Shown here: positions 1 through 7,594 of the stretch, piece by piece | How positions within the stretch are numbered: position 1 is the first letter of the stretch | How the letters are laid out: every line of letters begins with the position of its first letter | Assembly: GCF_900143685.1 (NCBI RefSeq) | Contig: NZ_LT671675.1 | Coordinates: 409,111-473,110, forward strand | Length of the DNA: 64,000 nt | Source: Parolsenella massiliensis | Lineage (GTDB): Bacteria; Actinomycetota; Coriobacteriia; Coriobacteriales; Atopobiaceae | Direction: 5' to 3' | Translations under genes and position numbers: made by a program | Notes under the pieces: generated by a model | The model's input: only the letters and a program-made list of their open reading frames with translations | Told to the model about the DNA's origin: nothing | The model's database searches: none

Positions 1-72
1 CATGGAGAGGGCAATTCCCAGGACGACGGTATCGAGACCCCAGAGTATGCCGCTGAACAGTCCAAAACGCAT
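1..72 (-). CDS. licB: LicB-like choline permease, N-terminal fragment (runs off window)
   Basis: Only the first 24 codons are inside the window. They begin at ATG 72 and read MRFGLFSGILWGLDTVVLGI, a short hydrophobic start with a Trp-Gly pair, as in the first helix of EamA/DMT-type permeases. The start lies two bases after the stop of the LicC-LicA fusion gene, so the two are surely cotranscribed. In the classical lic1 locus (licA-licB-licC) the gene beside the kinase and cytidylyltransferase is the choline importer LicB. The assignment rests on this context plus the hydrophobic start, and the rest of the gene is needed to confirm it. Confidence 0.55.
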   Translation of the reverse strand, partial: MRFGLFSGILWGLDTVVLGIALSM

Positions 73-74
73 CG

Positions 75-1841
75 CTATGCCTCCTCATACAGAGCTAGAG
101 CCTTGGTGAGGTACTCACGCCCGTAGTTGTAGTAGATGTAGAGCCACTCACCCACGAAATCGCCTTCGGCCTCCTTAAGGAGGGCCCAAAGGTACCAGCA
201 CCAGCCGGCAAGGGCGATGTGGGCGTAGTTGTGGGCGCGCTCACCCGGAGTTGCCTTGCGATCAAAGTACTCGTCAAGCGCGGCGTCGACTTCGGCGGGC
301 TTGAGCTCGCAGCAGACGCAGCAGGTGCCAAAGTCGTTGGCGTAGTCGCTCATGCCCGCATACTCCCAGTCGATGAGGTAATACTTGTTGGCCTCGTCGA
401 TAAGGAAGTTGAGATAGAAGAAGTCATTGTGGCAGAGGCACTTTGGCGCTTTGTCCGCTCTGACATACTCTTCGAGACGATCGACTTCCGCGGCCATCTC
501 CCAATACCCTGGGATGTCGATTGGTCCCTTCTCGAGGAGGAGCGATTCATAGCGCTTCGCCTCCTTGTAGAAGTCGAACTCGGTCTCAACATGCGCACCC
601 GAGTCATGGAGGGTGCGGCATACCCTCATCATTTGGGCCATCTGAGCGGCGTTGTGTGGGTCGGGCTGCTTGGCATTTGAGACGAACTTGGAGATCTTCC
701 ACCCTCGCTCCGGGTCCTCGTGGATGAACGTATCGTCCAGGCCAAGCTCCTTGGCCTTCTTGAGAGCGGTGTACTCGCTGCGACGATTCACGAGAAGTTC
801 GGTCCCAACGCCGGGATGACGGTAGACATACTCGCCCTCGTTGGTGGCGAAGTGGCAGCTGAGATTTGTAAGGCCCTGCTTGAGGGGATAGACATCATGA
901 ATCTCCGCCTTGGTGCACCCAAGGATTTCCGTGATGTTGTCGAAGATCTCAGAGTCGACGTTCTCAAGGAAATGCGGGTCAAAGGCACGAAGCTCGTCAA
1001 GAGAGTCAAACTCGTTGATAACGCCGGCGGGGTAGGGGCGCATCGTCATGTCGAGTTCCTTGATGTGGTCGATGTAGAGGTCTTCCCACAGCTTATCGAC
1101 GGTCTCCGGGTCGTTGTACTCGCTTTCGAGAATCTCGACAAAGCGTTTCGAGAACGTGCGGTCAAAGTAGACATGTCCGAGCATGTACCAAGAGTTTGAG
1201 CCCCCGACAACGACCTTGGTGATTCGGTCCTGAGCACCCGTGGTGATGCACCATTCCTTGGTGTCGCCTGCGGCGTATTGTGCGGAGTAGTAGGCCTTGT
1301 AGACATAAGGCTCAAACGGGTTCTCGGTAAAGTAGTCGTCGCTGGAGCAGACGTAGGTATTGCCGAGCTTTTCACGGACTCGATAAAGCGAGCCGTTGTT
1401 GTTGCGAGAGGCGTATTCGTCATTGTTGACGATTGTGACACCGTATTTCTGGCGGAGGTAGAAGAAGTACTCCTTCTTGTAGCCCACGACTACGGTGATA
1501 TCCGTAATGCCTGCTTCGAGGAGTTGCTCGATCTGGCGCTCGATGAGGACCTCTCCGCGAACTTTGAGCAGGCCCTTGGGCTTCTCATACGAGATGGGGG
1601 CAAAGCGAGAGGAAAGGCCGGCCGCCATGATGACGGCGTTTTCGACCTTGTGGGGCGCGAGCGCCTGGAGGCCGGTGCTCGTGAGCTTGCCATTCTGCAC
1701 AAGGCCGGCTTCGGTGACGGCCTTCATTGCGGCGTTGACCGTACCAAGGGATAAGTCCGAAGCGTTGGCGATGTCGCGTTGGCTTATACCTGGCGTCTGG
1801 CGGAGGGCATTGAGCACAGCGAAGGATTTCTTATCGAGCAT
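75..1841 (-). CDS. Winged-helix / LicC cytidylyltransferase / LicA choline kinase fusion
   Basis: This 588-residue protein carries three modules. Residues 1-60 form a MarR-like winged helix (ISQRDIANASDLSLGTVN is the recognition region). Residues 66-300 form a nucleotidyltransferase with the LicC signature (AAGLSSRF at 73-80, then EKPKGLL), expected to make CDP-choline. Residues 310-588 form an aminoglycoside/choline-kinase fold with the catalytic HND at about 471 and the metal-binding DWE at about 491. It would phosphorylate choline and activate it with CTP in one polypeptide, with a DNA-binding head that may sense the pathway. ATG 1841 follows AAGGAGCCTT. An upstream in-frame TTG at 1895 is rejected because it lacks a ribosome binding site. 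licB follows after 2 nt. Specificity for choline rather than ethanolamine or another amino alcohol is inferred from the neighbouring esterase and LicD genes. Confidence 0.85.
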   Translation of the reverse strand: MLDKKSFAVLNALRQTPGISQRDIANASDLSLGTVNAAMKAVTEAGLVQNGKLTSTGLQALAPHKVENAVIMAAGLSSRFAPISYEKPKGLLKVRGEVLIERQIEQLLEAGITDITVVVGYKKEYFFYLRQKYGVTIVNNDEYASRNNNGSLYRVREKLGNTYVCSSDDYFTENPFEPYVYKAYYSAQYAAGDTKEWCITTGAQDRITKVVVGGSNSWYMLGHVYFDRTFSKRFVEILESEYNDPETVDKLWEDLYIDHIKELDMTMRPYPAGVINEFDSLDELRAFDPHFLENVDSEIFDNITEILGCTKAEIHDVYPLKQGLTNLSCHFATNEGEYVYRHPGVGTELLVNRRSEYTALKKAKELGLDDTFIHEDPERGWKISKFVSNAKQPDPHNAAQMAQMMRVCRTLHDSGAHVETEFDFYKEAKRYESLLLEKGPIDIPGYWEMAAEVDRLEEYVRADKAPKCLCHNDFFYLNFLIDEANKYYLIDWEYAGMSDYANDFGTCCVCCELKPAEVDAALDEYFDRKATPGERAHNYAHIALAGWCWYLWALLKEAEGDFVGEWLYIYYNYGREYLTKALALYEEA

Positions 1842-1875
1842 AAGGCTCCTTGGATAGCGTTCGATTTGATAGTGA

Positions 1876-1894
1876 TGTTCAGATAAACTGAACA
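1876..1894. promoter_or_regulatory. Palindromic operator candidate upstream of licCA
   Basis: TGTTCAG-ATAAA-CTGAACA is a perfect 7-bp inverted repeat 35 bp upstream of the licCA start. A further CTGAACA lies at 1928-1934 and a near match, CGTTCAA, near 1899. The downstream product begins with a winged helix, so autoregulation through these boxes is a natural inference. The boxes lie in the divergent region shared with the esterase gene. Confidence 0.5.
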
Positions 1895-1985
1895 ATAACG
1901 TTCAACCTTTCAAATTGCAATGAGAATCTGAACAGTCATTATTATTGGCAAGCGTGTCCAAGGGATTCGTGGCTCCGTCTCTTCT

Positions 1986-1991
1986 TATAAT
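1986..1991 (+). promoter_or_regulatory. -10 box of the esterase gene
   Basis: A consensus TATAAT lies 36 bp upstream of the esterase start. No good -35 box stands at the expected distance, so the promoter may need an activator. The GTTCAG-type boxes lie just upstream. Confidence 0.45.
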
Positions 1992-2027
1992 TTAAAGGCA
2001 ACTTGAATACGAAGGAGCTTTACATAG

Positions 2028-3758
2028 ATGGCTGTTAGTTTGAGACGGGCGACTAAGCGATTCACTTCTGGTCTTAGGCTTATGTTGGGAGTGACGCTCT
2101 TTATGGGTTTCGCTTTCCTCGCGAGACCGCGAATCGCTCTTGCTGAGGAAGGCGTAACGAGGATTCATGTCCTTCCCCTTGATTATCAAGATGCAATCAT
2201 TATTGAAAGTGATGGACAGTTCGGGATGGTTGACTCTGGAGAGAGCGAAGACTATCCCGACGGCTCTGATCCCCGTTATCCTTTTAGACTGGGGACGACT
2301 TTGGGCCAGGGCTCGGAAGAACAAGTAATTAGTTATATGAAGTCAATAGGTGTTACTTCAGATAACCTAGTTTTCTACATCGGTACCCATCCTCACAGCG
2401 ACCATATCGGCTCGGCTCCTCAGATTATTTCGGAGTTCAAGCCGAAGCGTGTCTATACGCCAAAGTATGACGATAGCTATATCACTAATTCGGGGGCCCT
2501 GTGGGATAACCAATATGTATACGATCGGTTAGTTGAGGCCGCTGCAGATAATGGAGCCGTCCTAATTCAGGATTTCGATGCAAATGCTCCTGTGGCTCCG
2601 GATGACGGGACATCTGTGGGTAACCCAACTTTCCCGCTCGGGCAGGCAACGATAGAGATATGCAACAGTGATAGCTCTGATTGCGTTAACGGCCTGCCTG
2701 ATGCAAATTGTCTCTCATATGGCGTTAAGGTAACTGCTAACGGCAAAACTGCATTTCTCTCTGGTGATATCAACAACCTTGACGGCGATGAGGATAGTCT
2801 TGCCCAGTCGCTTGGGCATATTGATTATCTTAAGCTTGGGCATCATGGGAACATCTATTCCAACACGAGCAGTTACGTCAAGGCCATTTCGCCTTCATTG
2901 GCTTTTATGACGGGGAACGTCCGCTATACGCCTCTGGACACTCTGGATGCGCTCGATGACTTGGGTGCAAGGCTGTTTGAATCTTCCGATTGTCGCAATG
3001 AGGGAGAGAAGGCCTTCGTCGTCGAACTGGGTTCCTCAGGACTCAATTACAATCTGGACGTCCCAGGGGTCCAGCTTCACTACAACAGTTTGTGCGGCAG
3101 CTACATTGCATACGAAGACGGACTGAGAAAAGAACTGAACGGCTGGCAAAAGACCGAGGACGGCTTTACTTGGTTCGACGATTGCTCTGTCTCCGCTAAT
3201 GACAAATGGGTAACCGATGGCGGTGAAACTTACTACATAAATAAGCAGTCCATAATGAGTACTGGCTGGGCTCGATATGGTAGCGACTGGTACTGGTTCA
3301 ACGATGCTGGCGCGATGCAAACCGGCTGGATAAAACTCGCCGATGGTTGGTATTACCTTGCTCAAGACGGAGCGATGGCTACAGGCAGACGAATCGTGGA
3401 CGGACGTGCATGCGTCTTTGACTCAAACGGTCTTTGGCGTGGCTACGAGACCGTATCAAAGGGCTGGGAGAAGGTCGGGGGGACCTGGTACTACTTTGGC
3501 GAAGACGGCTCCATGAGGGTCGGCTGGGCCATGGTCGACGGGTCCTGGTACTACCTTCGCCCCTCGGGCGCGATGGCCACCGGCTGGGAGAAGGTCAGGG
3601 GGGCCTGGTACTACATGTATCCTTCGGGCGTAATGGCTAACAACTACTGGTGCGGAAATTACTATCTGGGTGAAACGGGTGCCATGGCAACTAATCAATG
3701 GATTGGGTCTTGGTGGGTCGGCGATGATGGACTCTGGGTGCCTGGCTATGCAGAATAG
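2028..3758 (+). CDS. Pce-like phosphorylcholine esterase with choline-binding repeats
   Basis: This 576-residue secreted protein has a signal peptide ending near ALA-EE (residue 39). A metallo-beta-lactamase-fold hydrolase occupies about 45-350, with the zinc motif HPHSDH at 121-126 and a later SGDINN segment. From about 370 to the end there are roughly eight aromatic cell-wall-binding repeats of the form GWxxxxxxWYYxxxxGxMxTG. The catalytic part matches the pneumococcal phosphorylcholine esterase Pce/CbpE as I remember it: DAIIIES, YPDGSDPRYP, ITNSGALWDN and the HxHxDHIG motif all recur in order. Pce removes phosphorylcholine from teichoic acid and itself binds choline through such repeats. 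Here it is divergent from the choline-activating gene and precedes licD. The substrate is inferred from homology and context. Ribosome binding site GAAGGAG lies 12 bases before ATG. Confidence 0.85.
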   Translation: MAVSLRRATKRFTSGLRLMLGVTLFMGFAFLARPRIALAEEGVTRIHVLPLDYQDAIIIESDGQFGMVDSGESEDYPDGSDPRYPFRLGTTLGQGSEEQVISYMKSIGVTSDNLVFYIGTHPHSDHIGSAPQIISEFKPKRVYTPKYDDSYITNSGALWDNQYVYDRLVEAAADNGAVLIQDFDANAPVAPDDGTSVGNPTFPLGQATIEICNSDSSDCVNGLPDANCLSYGVKVTANGKTAFLSGDINNLDGDEDSLAQSLGHIDYLKLGHHGNIYSNTSSYVKAISPSLAFMTGNVRYTPLDTLDALDDLGARLFESSDCRNEGEKAFVVELGSSGLNYNLDVPGVQLHYNSLCGSYIAYEDGLRKELNGWQKTEDGFTWFDDCSVSANDKWVTDGGETYYINKQSIMSTGWARYGSDWYWFNDAGAMQTGWIKLADGWYYLAQDGAMATGRRIVDGRACVFDSNGLWRGYETVSKGWEKVGGTWYYFGEDGSMRVGWAMVDGSWYYLRPSGAMATGWEKVRGAWYYMYPSGVMANNYWCGNYYLGETGAMATNQWIGSWWVGDDGLWVPGYAE

Positions 3759-3857
3759 TGTTTTAAGCTGAGGCTATTTAAAGAGCTAAGCACGGGTACC
3801 AACCTCTGGTTTTGCATGCATATGGCAATGGCGGTTCGCGGATTCGGTGGGAGATTA

Positions 3858-4724
3858 ATGTCGTTTGATCAATACGAAAACCTTGAGGATTTGAAGCGAG
3901 TCCAGTCGTTGTGCACTCAAATCCTCGGTGAGCTCGACAGGGTCTGTCGCAAGCTGGACATTCATTATGTTGTCTATGGCGGGACGGCCATCGGAGCAGT
4001 GCGGCATCATGGCTTCATTCCATGGGATGACGATGTGGATGTCTGCATGGCTCGTGATGACTATGAGAGATTTCTAAAGGAAGCTCCCGAGGAAATCGGT
4101 CATGAGTACCTGATTATCAACTCTAGGACTGAGCCCTGTTTCCCGTGTACGTTCTCTTATATGGGACTCTCTGAGACTTTCTTTGTGCCCGAGTTCTATA
4201 AAGAATGCGAGTACAAGAAGCCCCTAAGTATTGACGTGTTTCCACTTGATCGGGTCCCTGGCGATAGAAAGAGCTATAGGAAGCAGGCTTTCAGAACATG
4301 GCTTTGGGGCAGACTGGCTTATCTGAGGGCCACTTCTACACCCTTTCTCTCTTTTGATGGAATTAAGAGGAGCATCGTTCTCGCCTGTTGCCGGATTGTC
4401 CATACCTTGCTGGTGAAGTTTCGAATCAATATGAGATTTATACAGGGGAAATGGGATCGGGCTGCTCAGCGGTTCGATGATAATTCGGAGCTAACCATGT
4501 TTGCGGATTACTGTGATGCTGATCCGCTTCGCTGGTCTATTTCCGAAAGAGACCTCTTTGATACGATTGATGTGCCGTTCGAGTCAATCATGGTCAAAAT
4601 TCCACGGGCCTATGATGAAATACTAACTAGGGGGTACGGGGACTATATGACCCTTCCTCCCGTTGACCAGAGAAAGAATCACAAACCGTTCCTGCTTGAT
4701 TTTGGCCCCTATGGAAAGAGCTAA
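3858..4724 (+). CDS. licD: LicD family phosphorylcholine transferase
   Basis: This 288-residue cytoplasmic enzyme has the LicD signature: GGTAIGAVRHHGFIPWDDD at residues 41-59, in which the aspartates bind metal and the transferred nucleotide, followed by IDVFPLDRVP. LicD proteins move phosphorylcholine from CDP-choline onto a sugar of the teichoic-acid or polysaccharide repeat unit. It lies 100 bp after the esterase gene on the same strand, opposite licCA. I chose ATG 3858 because GGTGGGAG precedes it. An in-frame ATG at 3816 lacks such a site. Only one licD is visible here, whereas pneumococcus has two. Confidence 0.9.
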   Translation: MSFDQYENLEDLKRVQSLCTQILGELDRVCRKLDIHYVVYGGTAIGAVRHHGFIPWDDDVDVCMARDDYERFLKEAPEEIGHEYLIINSRTEPCFPCTFSYMGLSETFFVPEFYKECEYKKPLSIDVFPLDRVPGDRKSYRKQAFRTWLWGRLAYLRATSTPFLSFDGIKRSIVLACCRIVHTLLVKFRINMRFIQGKWDRAAQRFDDNSELTMFADYCDADPLRWSISERDLFDTIDVPFESIMVKIPRAYDEILTRGYGDYMTLPPVDQRKNHKPFLLDFGPYGKS

Positions 4725-4820
4725 CGGAACTAATCAGTTGGGCGCATACTTGAACGACTGACGCTCTTGGCGTGACACTGGTCCCAATCTCATGGGAGCT
4801 GCGCCAGTTATTTCTGCTAA

Positions 4821-4856
4821 GGATATGCCCTTCGATGGTTATCGGGGGGCATATCC
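4821..4856. other. Hairpin downstream of the flippase gene
   Basis: GGATATGCCC (4821-4830) and GGGCATATCC (4847-4856) form a perfect 10-bp stem between the convergent licD and flippase genes. No run of T follows on either strand, so it is only a possible rho-independent stop or RNA-end stabiliser. Confidence 0.4.
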
Positions 4857-4886
4857 ATGCTTATGCGGAGGCCCTTATATTCAGTG

Positions 4887-6119
4887 TCATGAGCTACGTA
4901 GAAGAACCCATAGTCCGTATAACGTTCCTGATAAGTATGCGATTAGAAGTGTCAGGTTCAAACCGTTCATATAGCAAAGCGAGGTTAACGGTACTAACAA
5001 GGACGCCATTACGACAAAAGCAATAACATTTACCGTTAATGTCTTCCGAAGCTTGTCATATACGATCAACAGGTCCGTAACCACATATATGGATGCAACT
5101 CCGGTTGTAACGAGAAGCGCCGGTGGAAGAACGTCAAGATAGGGCAAAATCGTCTCGCCGTAGAGCGCACCTAGTATTGCTCCAGAGAAAAGAACAAGGG
5201 GAATTGATAGCCCGAGGGCCACTCCGATCACCGTAAGAAGGAGCCCAATGGATTTGCGTCGTGCGCCACGATTGTCTCCATTTGCCCTGAGTGTGGCTAT
5301 TGGGCCAAGCATCGGAGTATATAGATTTTGGGCCAAAACCTGTACGATGACGCATGGCGTGGCCACTGAGGCGTATATTCCCAGCGCCTCTTCTCCAAAA
5401 GCGATGGCGAAGTACTGCCTAGCAGCCGAGGTCACAAGTCCGGCCAAGAAATTCCCGAGCACTGTGGGAAATAGCTTGCGCAATAGATACAGGGCCTTTT
5501 CCTTGCTGATTTTTGGTTTTAATGAATCAGTCAGCCCGTTTGTTTTCCGCAAATCATAAAGCAGGGTCACAAGGATGCAGCCAATTGCAATCAAAATGAT
5601 AGATAGTGCCAGGTTGCGAGTGACTTCCATGCCAACAATGAAAAGAGAGACCACCAAAATGCCACGGATAATCTGAGATTTTCCTACGTAATCTAGTCTC
5701 ATCCCTTTTTGGTCACAACCATAGAGAACATTAACAAATGACTCATCGGCCTTGAAGAGAAGAAAAGTGACTACTGCGGCGCGAGTGGTAAACGAGGGGG
5801 ATACAGCTAGACCATAAGCGCCGCAGCCAAGAAGCGCGCCTAGCACTGTTACGACTCTCAAGCCGACATAGTTTGAGGCACTGTAAGTGTTCTTGACGTC
5901 CGAGACTTGAAATGTCCTGACTGTGTAAGTCCCCAACGCGGTGTAGATGTTGCCAATCGACATGGCAAATGCAAGGCTGCCAGAATTTTGATAATCGCTG
6001 CTGAGGCGAACGACGAGTACAGTCATCAGCCAAAGACAACCCTGGTAAAACACCGAGCCTATGGTATTCCACGCGATGTTCGCCTTTAGACCTATCTCGT
6101 TATTTGCTCCGTGACTCAT
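4887..6119 (-). CDS. Wzx/TacF-type polysaccharide flippase
   Basis: This 410-residue polytopic protein has about twelve to fourteen hydrophobic segments and the layout of the MOP/Wzx oligosaccharide exporters. It opens with NEIGLKANIAWNTIGSVFYQG and continues with alternating helices to the C terminus. Wzx proteins flip undecaprenyl-linked repeat units across the membrane. In pneumococcus the homologue TacF flips choline-bearing teichoic-acid units and prefers decorated ones, so its place beside licD fits. It is transcribed opposite to its neighbours and divergently from the first glycosyltransferase. ATG 6119 follows GGGAG. A longer in-frame form starting at 6179 has no ribosome binding site. 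The substrate is inferred. Confidence 0.75.
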   Translation of the reverse strand: MSHGANNEIGLKANIAWNTIGSVFYQGCLWLMTVLVVRLSSDYQNSGSLAFAMSIGNIYTALGTYTVRTFQVSDVKNTYSASNYVGLRVVTVLGALLGCGAYGLAVSPSFTTRAAVVTFLLFKADESFVNVLYGCDQKGMRLDYVGKSQIIRGILVVSLFIVGMEVTRNLALSIILIAIGCILVTLLYDLRKTNGLTDSLKPKISKEKALYLLRKLFPTVLGNFLAGLVTSAARQYFAIAFGEEALGIYASVATPCVIVQVLAQNLYTPMLGPIATLRANGDNRGARRKSIGLLLTVIGVALGLSIPLVLFSGAILGALYGETILPYLDVLPPALLVTTGVASIYVVTDLLIVYDKLRKTLTVNVIAFVVMASLLVPLTSLCYMNGLNLTLLIAYLSGTLYGLWVLLRSS

Positions 6120-6211
6120 ATGTTTAAATGCTCCCAAGAAAAGTGGCACTTCTGAATGTGGCCCTGGCGCGTTTATCATAGAAAAGCAACTATTACTGGA
6201 CGAGGAGCATT

Positions 6212-7258
6212 ATGGACGAAAGCAACGCGATTAAGCTCAGCATTATTGTTCCATGTTATAAAGTCGAAGCTTATCTGCCCAAGTGTCTTGATTCACTTGT
6301 GAACCAGACCCTTTCTGACATTGAAGTTATTTGTATCAATGATGGCTCCCCCGATCGCTGCATTGATATTCTTCGCGAGTATGAGGCGAACTATCCTGGC
6401 AAGGTCATAGTCATTGACAAACAGAATGAGGGCGTATGGAAGGGACGCTGGGACGGGATTGCGATCGCGCGAGGGGAGTACATTGGTTTTCTCGATAGCG
6501 ATGACTACGCTGCCCCAACGTTTGCCGAATCTCTATATAGCGCAGCGAAGTCTAATGATGCTGATATAGCGATTTGTGGATTTGACCGTATTGACTTGGA
6601 AACCGGGAAGGTGTTTTCGAGAGAGATGGCGTCCGAAAGGCCGTCGTTTGTTATTGACGACGATCCAGGACGTCTCGTAGAACTTAATGGGGCACCTTGG
6701 AACAAGTGCTTTCGGGCATCGGTTCTCAAGCGCATGCGTAATCTGACAAACCCACCAACGGTACTTGATGATTTGGCCTTTCATCTCCTTGTATATTGTG
6801 ATATGCATAGAAAGGTTGTGTATGTGCCTGGCTCATATGTTCGCTACATGGTTAGAGCCGGATCAATTATCAACAGCGTGAAGAAGAGCCAAGTCGATTC
6901 AATTCGCGCCGCTTTTATCGAAATACGTAGACAGTATGAGACCGCAAGGCCCGAGCTGCTTCCGATGCTTGACGCGGTTGCCTTCCTCCATCTCGGAGTG
7001 TCCTTGGTCTTTAGGCTCTCTTCAACTCCCGGTGAAAACGTAGGGAAGGATATATCAGAAATCACGGGATATCTCGATGCCGAATTCCCAACCTGGCGTC
7101 GTTCTCCGTATATCAATGCTGCATATGCTTTCCCAAGAGGGGGTGCCCTGCTCAAGCTGCTTGTTGTTCAAAAGGTGTATAAGCTGCATCTAATGCAAGC
7201 GTTCTTGGCAATCTATAGCTTCATGATTGAGAAGATTCATGTCGACATCAAGTGGTGA
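6212..7258 (+). CDS. Family 2 glycosyltransferase
   Basis: This 348-residue GT-A fold enzyme has the family-2 signatures LSIIVPCYKVEAYL (about 9-22), ICINDGSPD for nucleotide binding and GFLDSDDY as the DxD metal site. It probably adds one sugar to a lipid-linked repeat unit at the cytoplasmic membrane face. The C-terminal third is variable and cannot predict donor or acceptor. A GAGGAG site precedes ATG. Its base composition is AT-richer than the right half of the window, like the licD and flippase genes. Confidence 0.85.
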   Translation: MDESNAIKLSIIVPCYKVEAYLPKCLDSLVNQTLSDIEVICINDGSPDRCIDILREYEANYPGKVIVIDKQNEGVWKGRWDGIAIARGEYIGFLDSDDYAAPTFAESLYSAAKSNDADIAICGFDRIDLETGKVFSREMASERPSFVIDDDPGRLVELNGAPWNKCFRASVLKRMRNLTNPPTVLDDLAFHLLVYCDMHRKVVYVPGSYVRYMVRAGSIINSVKKSQVDSIRAAFIEIRRQYETARPELLPMLDAVAFLHLGVSLVFRLSSTPGENVGKDISEITGYLDAEFPTWRRSPYINAAYAFPRGGALLKLLVVQKVYKLHLMQAFLAIYSFMIEKIHVDIKW

Positions 7259-7594
7259 AAGCTGATGGGGGTCGCAGGTGCATCACTGAATGTGGTAGTG
7301 CCATAGGAAGCGATTTCAGATTATTCCTCCTCCGATTCGATGGTGCATTTTTCTGACAATCAATTCTCGTTGAGGCCCGTCTGAACTAACGGGTAGTGCG
7401 CGTTGGATTGCGAGGGCGTCGATTCGATAAGCGCAATCCCGAGAGGTCGTTGAACCCTCTCAATTGACGCCGTTCGTCGTTCTGAGGACGTGGGTTGTTT
7501 CATATGAAATTCGACTAAGGAATTAAACAGCGACACAATCGCTCTTTTTTACGTTTAATACGGTCGTATCGACCACTTGTGGGGATGAGAATTT
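7259..7594. other. 336-bp gene-free leader with hairpins
   Basis: No credible gene lies here. The stretch holds a stem GGATTGCG (7405-7412)/CGCAATCC (7432-7439), a stem GAGAGG (7441-7446)/CCTCTC (7456-7461) and a short stem AGCGA/TCGCT (7529-7543) followed by six T (7545-7550). It resembles a structured leader with a weak terminator in front of the membrane-protein gene. Confidence 0.4.

Noticed and set aside
7381-7395. An ops/JUMPstart element in the 7.26-7.59 kb leader
   Set aside because: The best match (GGGTAGTGCG) shares too few positions with the known GGCGGTAGCGTGC element.
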